NCBI GenBank assembly: GCA_001899255.1
Contig: MKVX01000007.1
Span: 124,001-188,000, forward strand
Length of the DNA: 64,000 bases
From: Rhizobiales bacterium 62-47
Lineage (GTDB): Bacteria > Pseudomonadota > Alphaproteobacteria > Rhizobiales > Xanthobacteraceae
Direction: 5' to 3'
Positions 44,515 to 53,865 of this stretch are shown here, one piece after another. Within the stretch, counting starts at the first letter, position 1. Every line of letters starts with the position of its first letter. The notes under the pieces were generated by a model that was given only the letters and a program-made list of their open reading frames with translations, did not search any database and was not told where the DNA came from. The position numbers and the translations under genes were made by a program.

Positions 44515-44949
44515 TCAGGCCGCCGATTTGAACGCCTTGGACGCGCTGTTCTTGAGCGGTTCGGCGGCTTCGGTTGCGATCTTGCGGGACAGTTCGGCCA
44601 ATTCCTGTGCCTGGCTGGTGAAAGTCTCGAACTGCTTGCGAAGATGACTGCCCCAAATATCGACCGCCTGCGGAAGCGACCGTACGGCAACGATTTCATG
44701 GGCGAAATCGAAGCCGGCATAGGTGTTGGCCTGAGCGAAGCTCAGCAGCTTGGTGGAATATTCGCTAGCGCCCTTGGAGATCGCAACGAAAGCGGCCTCG
44801 ATAGCGCTGTTATTGCCTTCGGCGACATCCTTGAACTTGGCGTACTGCTCGCGGGCCTGCTCGACGCCCTTCTCGGCGAACGCGCGAACCTGCTCGGGGA
44901 CTTCAAATGGAACGACGGGTGCGGAAAATGGATCGGTGGCAGAGGCCAT
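44515..44949 (-). CDS. Phasin family protein, first copy
   Basis: The 144-residue protein matches the Phasin_2 family: PFSAPVVPFEVPEQVRAFAE, GVEQAREQYAKFKDVAEG, then a long amphipathic helical stretch (YAGFDFAHEIVAVRSLPQAV, FETFTSQAQELAELSRKIAT). Phasins coat polyhydroxyalkanoate granules. The ATG at 44949 is the family start. A second phasin gene lies upstream on the same strand. Confidence 0.9.
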   Translation of the reverse strand: MASATDPFSAPVVPFEVPEQVRAFAEKGVEQAREQYAKFKDVAEGNNSAIEAAFVAISKGASEYSTKLLSFAQANTYAGFDFAHEIVAVRSLPQAVDIWGSHLRKQFETFTSQAQELAELSRKIATEAAEPLKNSASKAFKSAA

Positions 44950-45284
44950 TGCAGCATCCTTGTGTCTGAGTTGGAATGACTGAAGACGAATTCTCGGCCG
45001 CGTCCGCGCAGAATGGCCGAACCGGGTCATCTCACCTACGGATCGCAAAGGGCCCGCCCGGGCCCACGCCTATCTTGCGCCGCCAACATGTCAGAATTGT
45101 GCAATGCAAAAGAAGATTGTGTTGCAGGCCGAGCCTGAGGGCATCAGGCAATGCCACCGACACCAACTATCTTAACAGTAGAAAAAAATTAAAGAACAAC
45201 CCAAACGGTCGGCAGGGCCGATGGCCAGCCCAAAGTGGCTGGCCGTTCCGCATTGGCGGCATCGAAGGCCGCCGATCGCCACCG
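44950..45284. other. Region between the two phasin genes
   Basis: This gap of 335 bases holds the promoter of the first phasin and the end of the second. A perfect hairpin GGCCAGCC-N6-GGCTGGCC (45223-45244) lies 41 bases beyond the stop of the second phasin and could end it. An A-rich run (45182-45187) follows it on the plus strand, a T-run on the transcribed strand. No gene is seen. Confidence 0.55.
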
Positions 45285-45668
45285 TCACGTCTTGGGTCGC
45301 GCCGCATCCATCGCCGCACGCGTCACGGCCTGGCCCATCTCGCTGGCTTGCTCAGCCAAGGCGCGCATCTGTTCCTGAACATATTCGCTGTGCAGCCGCA
45401 TCACTTCGCCGATGTCCTTGGCCTGCAGGAGCTTCTGGGCATAGTCCAGCGACGTGGCGACATTCTTTTCGGCAAAGGCAATGGCCTTGCTGGTGATGTC
45501 CTTGGCACCGGCACGCACTTTTTCACCGCGATCTTCGAGCGAACTGGAGGTCTGCCGCGCGCTGTTGAGGAAATTCTCGAACGCCTTGCGGGCCTGCTCG
45601 AAGCCTGCCTCGGCCATCGATTGCATGTCCTTGGGAATCTCGAAGCGATCACGGTCGTTCTGATCCAT
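45285..45668 (-). CDS. Phasin family protein, second copy
   Basis: The 127-residue protein is another Phasin_2 member: FEIPKDMQSMAEAGFEQARK, AFENFLNSARQTSSSLEDRG and AKDIGEVMRLHSEYVQEQMR, all amphipathic helices. The two phasins share the family pattern but little exact sequence, so they are old paralogues. AGGAGG six bases before the ATG at 45668 indicates strong translation. Confidence 0.9.
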   Translation of the reverse strand: MDQNDRDRFEIPKDMQSMAEAGFEQARKAFENFLNSARQTSSSLEDRGEKVRAGAKDITSKAIAFAEKNVATSLDYAQKLLQAKDIGEVMRLHSEYVQEQMRALAEQASEMGQAVTRAAMDAARPKT

Positions 45669-45997
45669 AATTGGCCTCCTGTGTGCTGTGCTGCGTGGCG
45701 GCGAAAGCCCTGGCGCATCCCCGCCAAGGCTGCCGGAATGGGGCTGCCGCCGCAACGGCGGCTTTCGCAATCGAAGCCGGCCCATGGTGAACCAGCGGCC
45801 TGCTTTTGCAATAGCTTAACGCGACGCCTCACCTGTGGGTCCGGCCTGACCGCGAAATTAACGCTATTGCGGCTTTCAGTCGCTGCATTCGATGCCGACC
45901 GTGGACCGGATCGTCACCGGAGGCGATACTAACGAAGTGTTAAGGCTGTTGGCCGCTGGAGGCAGCCAACCGCTCCCCATGTCCGAACAAGCAGTCG
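45669..45997. other. Divergent intergenic region, 329 bases
   Basis: This holds the promoters of the second phasin (minus) and of the histidine kinase (plus). A small GCCGCC/GGCGGC hairpin lies near 45750, and several TTAA motifs occur from 45815 to 45940. No gene is seen. Confidence 0.45.
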
Positions 45998-48900
45998 ATG
46001 ACCCGCGTGGAATTCCAGTTGCGAAGTGTGAGCGATCCCAGGCTGGCGGTTCACGCGACCAGTCCGCTCCCGGCATGGCTGTGGTCGATCGACGGCGCGC
46101 ATGTGCTGTGGGCCAACCCGGCTGGTGTCGCCGTGATGGGCGCGGCCAATAATGCGGCTCTGGCAGCACGCGAGTTCGGTCCCGCCGATCAGCACCGGCG
46201 GCAGGTGTCGCGGCTTGCGGGACTGTTGCAGCCGGATGGCACGCCCCGGCTCGAACGCCTGCAAGGTTTCGGCGGCATGCTCGGCAATCTCGCGACCTGT
46301 GCGTGCCTGCGGCTGGCGTTTCGCGACGGCAGCGCGGGCATCCTCATCGCGGCGGTGGCGCCGGTCGGGCGTTCGCTGCCAGCCGACGAGCGCATGCAGC
46401 GCGTCGTTGACGATTTCGACACGCCGGCCGCGATCTTCAACAGCGGCGGCGCGCTGGCTGGCGTCAACGCAGCCGCCAAATCCTGGTTCGATGTGCGCAC
46501 GCTCGGCGAACTCGGACTCGACGACGCGCGCGACACGGCGCTGCACGGCGGCCGTGCCGAAGCCGCGACCCGCTTGGGCGACGTTGTTTTGCATCGGATC
46601 GGCGCTGGAGCCGATCTCGCCCTGCTGGCCCTGATCGCACCGAGCGCCGAATTGGGCGTGCCATCGCGCGTCACGGTAGCGGCTGATGAGACACCCGACG
46701 TCGCAGAACCCGCGCCGACGTCATCCGACGCTCCGACGGCGCATCGTCCGATCGAACCGTCACCGCCTGAAGCGACATCAACGACATCAACCGAACCGAA
46801 CGTTCTGCCGCAATCCGTGTTGTTCGATGCGTTCGACGATCAGGTGGCGGAGCCCGATCTGCCCGATGCACCATCGTGCGCGGCTTCGGACGCGCCGACG
46901 ACAAGCGACGAAACAAAAGCCGCGCCTGAACCGGCCGAGGTGCCGGCAATTGCAGCGCCCCGTGGCGATACCCATGATGCCGTCGCGCCGGAATGGCAGG
47001 ATATTGCCGTGCGCAGCTCACGCCGCCCGCTGCGCTTCACCTGGCAAATGGATGCCGACGGGCACTTCCTGCTCGGCGCCGACGAATTCACCCGCGTGAT
47101 CGGCTTGCGAACCGCCACCACATTCGGGCGGCCGTGGCACGAGATCGCCGATGAATTCGATCTCGATCCCGACAACCTCGTCGCTCAGGCCGTTGCCACA
47201 CGTAGCACATGGAGCGGCATCACCTTGCAATGGCCGGTGGATCGGCCGGACATGCGGCTGCCAGTCGAACTGTCCGGATTGCCGGTGTTCGATCGCACGC
47301 AAACCTTTATCGGCTATCGCGGCTTCGGCGTCTGCCGCGACTTCGACGCTCTGGCGCGGCTTAACGAGCCATGGTCAGACGCACGATCGGCCGCGACGCC
47401 ATCGCCGCATCCCTTGACCGCCGACGTCACGCGCAACGACGACGCCGGCAACCCATCACACTCCGACACCGCGTCAACTTCGGCCGGGCCGGATCATCTG
47501 GATACACCTGCCTTGGAAACACCTCCGAACGTCGTGCACCTGCGCCCCGGCACCGATCAGAAATTGCCGTCGCTGACGCCCGTCGAAAACAACGCATTCA
47601 ATGAGCTCGCGCGCCAGCTTTCCGAGCGGCTCGAACTCGAGACCGGGGCCGGATCGAAAGCAACCGAGGCGCAACCGGACGCAACGCCGACGTCCGAAGC
47701 CGACGAGTCGTCGACCGCGAATTGGTTGTCGGTGGAGGACATCGCAGCGCGTGGCGACAGCGGCCGCGACGCTGCGCTGCTCGATCTGATTCCGGCCGGC
47801 GTGCTGATCTATCGGCTTGAGCAGCTGCTCTATGCCAACCCCGCATTCGTCGCGCGCATCGGCTACGACAGCGTTCAGGCGTTGCGCGCCGCAGGCGGCC
47901 TCGATGCGATCTACATCGCGCCGAAGTCCGACGCGGCCCAGACCGCCGATGCCAGCGGAACGCCGGTGATCATCAGCGCGCGCGACGTCACCTTCGACGC
48001 GCGGCTGTTCACCATCGAATGGGATGGCGCGACGGCGCTGGCGCTGATTGTCAACGACACCGCGGCCACTGCCCCTGCTCGCGAAGCGCCAGTCGTGGCG
48101 ACACCGGGCATCGGCCTCGCCAACGCAGAGGAATTGGGCGCGATCCTCGACACTACTGCCGACGGTGTCGTGATGTTCGACGGCGAGGGCCGCATCAATG
48201 CCTGCAATCGCAGCGCCGAAGCGCTGTTCGGCTATGACGGCGGCGATATGGTTCAACTCCACCTGAGCGACCTGTTCGCGCCGGAAAGCCAACGCGGCGT
48301 GCAGGAGAGCCTTGCCGCGCTTCACAGCAACAGCGTCGCCAGCCTGCTCGATCAGGGACGCGAAGCGCTGGGCCGCGAACGCAGTGGCGGCTTCATTCCC
48401 TTGTCGGTGACCATCGGACGGACCGGCGCCAACAGCACCAATTTCTTCGCAGTGTTCCGCGACCTGACGCAGAGCAAGAAGAGCGAAGCCGAACTGCTGC
48501 AGGCCCGCCGCCATTCCGAACGCGGCGCCACCGCCAAGGCCGATGTGCTGGCGCGCGTCAGCCATGAAATCCGCACGCCGCTCAACGCCATCATCGGCTT
48601 TGCCGACGTCATGATCGACGAACGTTTCGGCGCGATCGGCAACGAACGCTATGCCGAGTATCTCAAGGATATCCGCGCATCGGGCGAGCGTGTCATCGCC
48701 ATCGTGGACGAGATGCTCGATCTCACGCGCATCGAAACCGGCAAGCTCGAACTGACGTTCGCCAGCCAGAACCTCAACGATCTTGTCGAGCAGTGTGTCG
48801 CCGTGTTGCAGCCACGTGCCAATCGCGAGCGAATCATCATCCGCACCTCGCTGGCGCATACGCTGCCCAGCGTGGTGGCCGATGCACGCGCTTTGCGGCA

Positions 48901-49228
48901 GATCGTGCTCAATCTGATCGGCAGTTCGATCCATCTGGCCAACGCCGGCGGTCAGGTCATCGTCTCCTCGGCGCTGTCCGACTCCGGTGACGTGGTGTTC
49001 CGCGTGCGCGATACCGGCCATGGCCTCAACGACAGCGAATTGGCGGCAGCGCTCGAACCTTTCGGCACCCAGCAGACCCCGGAGCGGACACTGGACCATT
49101 CCGGCATGAGCCTCTCGCTGGCCAAGGCGCTTGTGGAAGCCAATCGCGCCCGCTTTCAGATCAAGAGCGCGCCGCAATCTGGCACGCTGATCGAGGTGAC
49201 GTTCGTGCATGCGACCACACGGGCATAA
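45998..49228 (+). CDS. Large PAS-domain sensor histidine kinase (PdhS/PleC-like)
   Basis: The 1076-residue protein has no clear membrane helix. An N-terminal part with a PAS-like segment, a long Pro/Asp/Ala/Glu-rich stretch (about 225-330), further PAS segments, then a clear PAS (about 707-820, ILDTTADGVVMFDGEGRINA) lead to the HisKA box with His856 (VSHEIRTPLNAIIGF). The ATPase part has LRQIVLNLIGSS as N box, RDTGHGLND as G1 and a weakened G2 (DHSGMSLSLAKAL). It may act on DivK in the CtrA pathway; this is inferred from architecture alone. Confidence 0.82.
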   Translation: MTRVEFQLRSVSDPRLAVHATSPLPAWLWSIDGAHVLWANPAGVAVMGAANNAALAAREFGPADQHRRQVSRLAGLLQPDGTPRLERLQGFGGMLGNLATCACLRLAFRDGSAGILIAAVAPVGRSLPADERMQRVVDDFDTPAAIFNSGGALAGVNAAAKSWFDVRTLGELGLDDARDTALHGGRAEAATRLGDVVLHRIGAGADLALLALIAPSAELGVPSRVTVAADETPDVAEPAPTSSDAPTAHRPIEPSPPEATSTTSTEPNVLPQSVLFDAFDDQVAEPDLPDAPSCAASDAPTTSDETKAAPEPAEVPAIAAPRGDTHDAVAPEWQDIAVRSSRRPLRFTWQMDADGHFLLGADEFTRVIGLRTATTFGRPWHEIADEFDLDPDNLVAQAVATRSTWSGITLQWPVDRPDMRLPVELSGLPVFDRTQTFIGYRGFGVCRDFDALARLNEPWSDARSAATPSPHPLTADVTRNDDAGNPSHSDTASTSAGPDHLDTPALETPPNVVHLRPGTDQKLPSLTPVENNAFNELARQLSERLELETGAGSKATEAQPDATPTSEADESSTANWLSVEDIAARGDSGRDAALLDLIPAGVLIYRLEQLLYANPAFVARIGYDSVQALRAAGGLDAIYIAPKSDAAQTADASGTPVIISARDVTFDARLFTIEWDGATALALIVNDTAATAPAREAPVVATPGIGLANAEELGAILDTTADGVVMFDGEGRINACNRSAEALFGYDGGDMVQLHLSDLFAPESQRGVQESLAALHSNSVASLLDQGREALGRERSGGFIPLSVTIGRTGANSTNFFAVFRDLTQSKKSEAELLQARRHSERGATAKADVLARVSHEIRTPLNAIIGFADVMIDERFGAIGNERYAEYLKDIRASGERVIAIVDEMLDLTRIETGKLELTFASQNLNDLVEQCVAVLQPRANRERIIIRTSLAHTLPSVVADARALRQIVLNLIGSSIHLANAGGQVIVSSALSDSGDVVFRVRDTGHGLNDSELAAALEPFGTQQTPERTLDHSGMSLSLAKALVEANRARFQIKSAPQSGTLIEVTFVHATTRA

Positions 49229-49342
49229 CGCGGACGATCTGGAATTACTCTAAACAGCTGTTATCGCGACAATGCGCCACGTCTTCGGCCGCGAGCGCCG
49301 GGTTACTGACTTCGGTATCGCCACTGTACGCCGGAGCCCGTC

Positions 49343-50368
49343 ATGAGCCGTCACCACCGCCTTGCATCAGCCGCTGCCGTCCTCTGTCTGGCCGGGCTGA
49401 GCACATCGGCAATCGCCGACAATGGCGAGGTCAACGTCTACACCTACCGCGAGACCAAGCTGGTGCAGCCGTTATTCGCGGCCTTCACCAAGGAGACCGG
49501 AATCAAGGTCAACGTGGTTTCCGCAAGCTCCGGCCTCGAGCAGCGCATGAAGGCCGAGGGCGCCAACAGCCCGGCCGACGTGCTGCTGACCGTCGACATC
49601 GGCCGCATCGATGAAGCGGTACAAGCCGGCGTGACGCAGCCGATCAAGTCCGAGGTGATCGACAAGATCGTGCCGGCGCAGTATCGCGATCCCGACGGCC
49701 AGTGGGCCGGCATCTCGATGCGCGCCCGCGTGATCTATGCCTCGAAGGATCGCGTCAAGCAGGACAGCATCACCTATGAAGAGCTGGCCGATCCGAAGTG
49801 GAAGGGCAAGATCTGCATCCGCTCCGGTCAGCACATCTACAACAACGCATTGTTCGCGGCCTATGTCGCCAAGCACGGCGAAGCCAAGGCCGAGGAATGG
49901 CTGCGCGGCGTCAAGGCCAACCTGGCGCAGAAACCTTCCGGCGGCGACCGCGAGACGGCGCGCGACGTAGCCGCCGGCAAATGCGATCTCGGCATCGGCA
50001 ACACGTATTACTGGGCGCTGATGATGAACGGCGATCCCGACAAGAAACCGTGGGCGGAAGCCACGCGCGTCATTTTGCCGACGTTTGCCGACGGCGGCAC
50101 TCACGTCAATCTGTCCGGCGTGTTGCTGGCCAAGCATGCGCCGAACAAGGCCAACGGCATCAAGCTGATCGAATGGCTGGCGGGCGAACAAGCACAGCAG
50201 ATGTACGCCGACATCAACTACGAATATCCGGTGCGCAGCGGCGTTACGCTCAATCCGACCATCGCCGGTTACGGCCAGCTCAAGGCCGACCCGATGCCGA
50301 TCGCCAAGATCGCGAGGAGTCGCAAGGCCGCATCGACGCTGGTGGACAAGGTCGGCTTCGACAACTGA
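49343..50368 (+). CDS. Ferric iron ABC transporter, substrate-binding protein
   Basis: A signal peptide (ASAAAVLCLAGLSTSAIADN) precedes an FbpA/FutA-type protein of 341 residues: VNVYTYRETKLVQPLFAAFT, GINV-like strands, RARVIYASKD and the Tyr pair in GNTYYWALMMNGD that binds Fe(III) in this family. It captures ferric ions in the periplasm and passes them to the permease encoded next. No ATPase gene follows directly, so the energising subunit must lie elsewhere. Confidence 0.9.
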   Translation: MSRHHRLASAAAVLCLAGLSTSAIADNGEVNVYTYRETKLVQPLFAAFTKETGIKVNVVSASSGLEQRMKAEGANSPADVLLTVDIGRIDEAVQAGVTQPIKSEVIDKIVPAQYRDPDGQWAGISMRARVIYASKDRVKQDSITYEELADPKWKGKICIRSGQHIYNNALFAAYVAKHGEAKAEEWLRGVKANLAQKPSGGDRETARDVAAGKCDLGIGNTYYWALMMNGDPDKKPWAEATRVILPTFADGGTHVNLSGVLLAKHAPNKANGIKLIEWLAGEQAQQMYADINYEYPVRSGVTLNPTIAGYGQLKADPMPIAKIARSRKAASTLVDKVGFDN

Positions 50369-50404
50369 GGCGCAGTGGATTGAGTGCCATCCATCGTTCA
50401 GCAT

Positions 50405-50424
50405 GGCCGGGCAGCGTCCCGGCC
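50405..50424. repeat. GGCCGGG palindrome after the iron-binding protein
   Basis: GGCCGGG-CAGCGT-CCCGGCC (50405-50424) lies between the binding protein and its permease. It matches the dispersed motif at 32470-32488 and could lower readthrough into the permease. Confidence 0.55.
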
Positions 50425-50465
50425 ATCGCTCTGTCAGCCGTCACGGCGGCCCATGGTGACAGGCC

Positions 50466-52112
50466 GTGACGGCCGGACCCAACACATCGCCGGTTGCGAC
50501 GACGATCTCGCTGTTGGCGGCGCTGATCGTCGCTGCGCCAGTCGTCAGCATCGGCATTCTGGCATTGCAGCCGGCGCCCGATGTCTGGCCGCATCTGGTG
50601 GCCTACGTGTTGCCGCAGGCGTTGCGCGACACCGCGCTGCTGCTGGCCGGTGTCGCCGTGGTCACATTGCTGCTCGGCGCCGGTACCGCGTGGTTGATCT
50701 CGCTGTATGATTTTCCGGGCCGCCGTCTGCTGTTGTGGCTGATGCCGCTGCCGCTGGCCATCCCGACCTATATCGGCGCTTATGTCTATGTCGATCTGTT
50801 CGAACCGCTCGGGCTGGCGCATCGCGCGTTGATGCTGTGGTTGCCGACGCAGGACGCCGTGGCGCTGCTGCCGAACCTGCGCTCGCTGCCCGGCGCCGTG
50901 GCGCTGATCGGCGTCGTGCTGTATCCCTACGTCTACCTCTCGGTGCGCGCCACGCTGCAATATCAATCGGCGGAATTCATCGAAGCGGCGCGGACGCTGG
51001 GGGCCGGCAAGTGGCACGTGTTCTGGCGCATTTCACTGCCGATGGCGCGGCCGGCACTGGCGCTCGGTCTCGCACTGGTCTGTCTCGAAACGCTCAACGA
51101 TATCGGCGCCAGCGAATATCTCGGCGTGCGCACCCTGACGGTGGCGGTATTCACCACGTGGCTCAATCGCGGCAGCCTGCCCGGCGCAGCGCAGACCTCA
51201 TGCCTGATGCTGGCGATCGTGATCGTATTGGTGGCGATTGAGCGTTACGGCCGCCGCAACGCATCGGTGGAGTTTTCCTCGGAAAGTCCGCGGCTGCTGC
51301 AGCGTCGTCCGTTGACGGGCCTCAAGGGCGCGCTGAGTTTCGCCGCGTGCTTTTCGCCGATGCTGTTCGGCTTCATCGTGCCGCTGCTGTTTCTCATCAA
51401 CCAGAGCGTCAAACGCGGATTACTCAGCGATGCCGGCGCACCGCTGCTGCGCGATGCGTTCAACTCGGTCGGCTTTGCTTCGCTTGCAACGTTGCTGGCG
51501 CTATCGCTCGGCTTTGCCGTCGTGTTCGCGCATCGCTGGCGACCGACCGCGTTGCGCGCGGTCACCATGACCATCGCGCAGGCGGGTTATGCCCTGCCCG
51601 GACTGGTGCTGGCGATCGGCCTTTTGATCCCGGTACTGGCGATCGACAACGGCCTCAACACGCTCGCGGCCTGGCTGAATCAGCCACCGCCGGGACTGAT
51701 CATCGTCGGCTCCGGCGGCGCGGTGATCCTGGCTTATGTCATCCGCTTTCTGGCGGTGCCGACCGGCCTGATCCGCGCCGGTGCCGAGCGAATCCCGCGC
51801 GATTACGACGACTGCGCACGCGCAGCCGGTGCCGGGCACATGACGGCGATGCGGCGCATCCATCTGCCGCTGCTGCGGCCGGCAATGATGGGCGCGGTGA
51901 TCGTGGTGTTCGTCGATTGCCTGAAGGAATTGCCTGCGACGCTTCTGCTGCGCCCGCTCAATGTCGAAACGCTGGCGACGTCGATCTATCAATATGCCAG
52001 CCGTGGCAGCTTCGAGGAAGGCGCCCTCGCCGCGCTGTTGATCGTCGCCGCCAGCATCGGGCCGGTGGCGTGGCTGACGCGCTTCTCCGACCTGCCGAAC
52101 GGGCCGGCGTAA
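50466..52112 (+). CDS. Ferric iron ABC transporter, fused permease
   Basis: The 548-residue inner membrane protein has two tandem permease domains, each with about six helices and an EAA loop: EAARTLGAGKWHVFWRISLP in the first and DYDDCARAAGAGHMTAMRRI in the second. This is the FbpB/SfuB arrangement. It starts at a GTG 97 bases after the binding-protein gene. Confidence 0.88.
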   Translation: MTAGPNTSPVATTISLLAALIVAAPVVSIGILALQPAPDVWPHLVAYVLPQALRDTALLLAGVAVVTLLLGAGTAWLISLYDFPGRRLLLWLMPLPLAIPTYIGAYVYVDLFEPLGLAHRALMLWLPTQDAVALLPNLRSLPGAVALIGVVLYPYVYLSVRATLQYQSAEFIEAARTLGAGKWHVFWRISLPMARPALALGLALVCLETLNDIGASEYLGVRTLTVAVFTTWLNRGSLPGAAQTSCLMLAIVIVLVAIERYGRRNASVEFSSESPRLLQRRPLTGLKGALSFAACFSPMLFGFIVPLLFLINQSVKRGLLSDAGAPLLRDAFNSVGFASLATLLALSLGFAVVFAHRWRPTALRAVTMTIAQAGYALPGLVLAIGLLIPVLAIDNGLNTLAAWLNQPPPGLIIVGSGGAVILAYVIRFLAVPTGLIRAGAERIPRDYDDCARAAGAGHMTAMRRIHLPLLRPAMMGAVIVVFVDCLKELPATLLLRPLNVETLATSIYQYASRGSFEEGALAALLIVAASIGPVAWLTRFSDLPNGPA

Positions 52113-52131
52113 ACCGATCTGCAAAATGCAA

Positions 52132-52154
52132 ACGGCCGGGACAAGCCCGGCCGT
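52132..52154. terminator. Two-way terminator between permease and CoA-transferase genes
   Basis: ACGGCCGGG-ACAAG-CCCGGCCGT (52132-52154) lies between the convergent genes, with A-rich sequence on both sides giving short T-runs in each direction. Confidence 0.65.
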
Positions 52155-52179
52155 CAAAACTCAAAGCGCGTTAAGCGGC

Positions 52180-52830
52180 TCAGGTGTTCTTCAGCGCGAC
52201 GCGGAATTCCGCTTCGGTCTTGGCCTTCACCTCATCGAGCGTCACGCCATCGGCGAGCTCGATCAGCGCCATGCCATCCTTGCCATGCTTATCGATGGTG
52301 AACACCGCGAGATCGGTGATGACCATGTCGACGACATGCTCGCCAGTCAGCGGCAGGTTACACTTCTTCAACAGCTTGGGGCCGTCCTTGGCGACGTGCT
52401 CCATCACCACGACGACGCGCTTGACGCCGGCGACGAGATCCATCGCGCCGCCCATGCCCTTGACCATCTTGCCGGGGATCATCCAGTTGGCGAGATCGCC
52501 GTTCTGCGCCACCTGCATCGCGCCGAGGATCGACAGGTCGATATGACCGCCACGCACCATGCCGAACGAGTCGGCGCTGGAGAAATAGCTGGTGGTCGGC
52601 AGCTCGGTGACGGTCTGCTTGCCGGCGTTGATCAGGTCGGGGTCTTCGTCGCCTTCATACGGAAACGGCCCCATGCCGAGCATGCCGTTCTCGCTCTGCA
52701 ACTGCACATCGACACCATCGGGAATGTAGTTCGACACCAGCGTCGGGATGCCGATGCCGAGGTTGACGTAATATCCATCGCGCAATTCTTTGGCTGCGCG
52801 TGCAGCCATCTGGTCGCGGGTCCAGGCCAT
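52180..52830 (-). CDS. scoB: 3-oxoacid CoA-transferase subunit B
   Basis: The 216-residue beta subunit of a family I CoA-transferase carries the catalytic glutamate in [14 protein letters not shown]. The start [20 protein letters not shown] and the block [20 protein letters not shown] are typical. With subunit A it moves CoA from succinyl-CoA to acetoacetate or a related 3-oxoacid, in ketone body or aromatic use. The substrate (acetoacetate or 3-oxoadipate) cannot be told apart from sequence alone. Confidence 0.9.
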   Translation of the reverse strand: MAWTRDQMAARAAKELRDGYYVNLGIGIPTLVSNYIPDGVDVQLQSENGMLGMGPFPYEGDEDPDLINAGKQTVTELPTTSYFSSADSFGMVRGGHIDLSILGAMQVAQNGDLANWMIPGKMVKGMGGAMDLVAGVKRVVVVMEHVAKDGPKLLKKCNLPLTGEHVVDMVITDLAVFTIDKHGKDGMALIELADGVTLDEVKAKTEAEFRVALKNT

Positions 52831-52914
52831 GGAAAGATCCTCCGGTAAACTGATAGCGTTTTCTAGCGAAGTGGAAACCGGTTCGCGTGACGAAAACGCG
52901 TCGAACCAAAAACG

Positions 52915-53619
52915 TTAAGCGGGGCGCTTGCGCAGCGTGCGCTGCTCGATGCGCTTCTTCGAGGTGCCGACCTCGATGATGCGCTGCACGAAGATGCCCG
53001 GCGTGTGAATGTGATCGGGATCGATCTCGCCGGCCGGCACCAGATGCTCGACTTCAGCAACGGTGATCTTGGCCGCGGTCGCCATCATCGGGTTAAAGTT
53101 GCGCGCCGTCTTGCGGTACACGAGATTGCCCGCGGTATCGCCCTTCCAGGCGTGAACGATGGCGAGATCGCCGAACAGACCCCGCTCCATCAGATACTTC
53201 TCGCCGTCGAATTCCTTCACTTCCTTGCCTTCCGCGATCAGCGTGCCGACGCCGGTCTTGGTGTAGAACGCCGGGATGCCCGCGCCGCCGGCGCGAATGC
53301 GCTCGGACAGGGTGCCCTGCGGCGAGAATTCCAGTTCCAGTTCGCCGGCGAGGAATTGCTGCGCGAACAGCTTGTTCTCGCCGACATAGGACGAGATCAT
53401 CTTCTTGATCTGACGCGTTTCGAGCAGACGGCTCAACCCGATGCCGTCAACGCCGGCATTGTTGGAAACCACGGTCAAATTCTTCACGCCGGATTCGCGC
53501 AACGCGTCCGACAGCGTTTCCGCGATGCCGCACAGGCCGAAACCGCCCGACATGACCATCATGCCGTCCTTGAGAATGCCGTCGAGTGCCGATTTGGCGT
53601 CGGGATAAACCTTGTTCAT
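52915..53619 (-). CDS. scoA: 3-oxoacid CoA-transferase subunit A
   Basis: The 234-residue alpha subunit has the CoA-binding glycine-rich motif (MMVMSGGFGLCGIAETLSDA), LTVVSNNAGVDGIGLSRLLE and GGAGIPAFYTKTGVGTLIAE. It lies upstream of subunit B with an 84-base gap, in the usual order. The pair is divergent from the AsmA gene. Confidence 0.92.
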   Translation of the reverse strand: MNKVYPDAKSALDGILKDGMMVMSGGFGLCGIAETLSDALRESGVKNLTVVSNNAGVDGIGLSRLLETRQIKKMISSYVGENKLFAQQFLAGELELEFSPQGTLSERIRAGGAGIPAFYTKTGVGTLIAEGKEVKEFDGEKYLMERGLFGDLAIVHAWKGDTAGNLVYRKTARNFNPMMATAAKITVAEVEHLVPAGEIDPDHIHTPGIFVQRIIEVGTSKKRIEQRTLRKRPA

Positions 53620-53865
53620 GGGGGATATGACCTGATCGAGGAAAGACGCTGAACCTATGGTCTCCGCGTGGCGGCCATAGCGTTGCCGCGAGACGGTGAC
53701 CGAATGCGGGGAACAGGAGTATTAGGCGAAATTGCCGCGGCGCGTCAATGATTGGGCATTTGCTCCTAAGTGGCCTTGAAAGCGTCAAGAAAACCCATCA
53801 AGTTGGCGGCGAGGCGGGCAGCACGGGAAGCTGAGCGCCAGCCTCCGACGTCAACCGATCCGGAT

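Noticed and set aside
47474-49210. A 578-residue open frame opposite the histidine kinase
   Set aside because: The kinase motifs fix the coding strand; the antisense product has His/Gln/Arg-rich composition and no domains.
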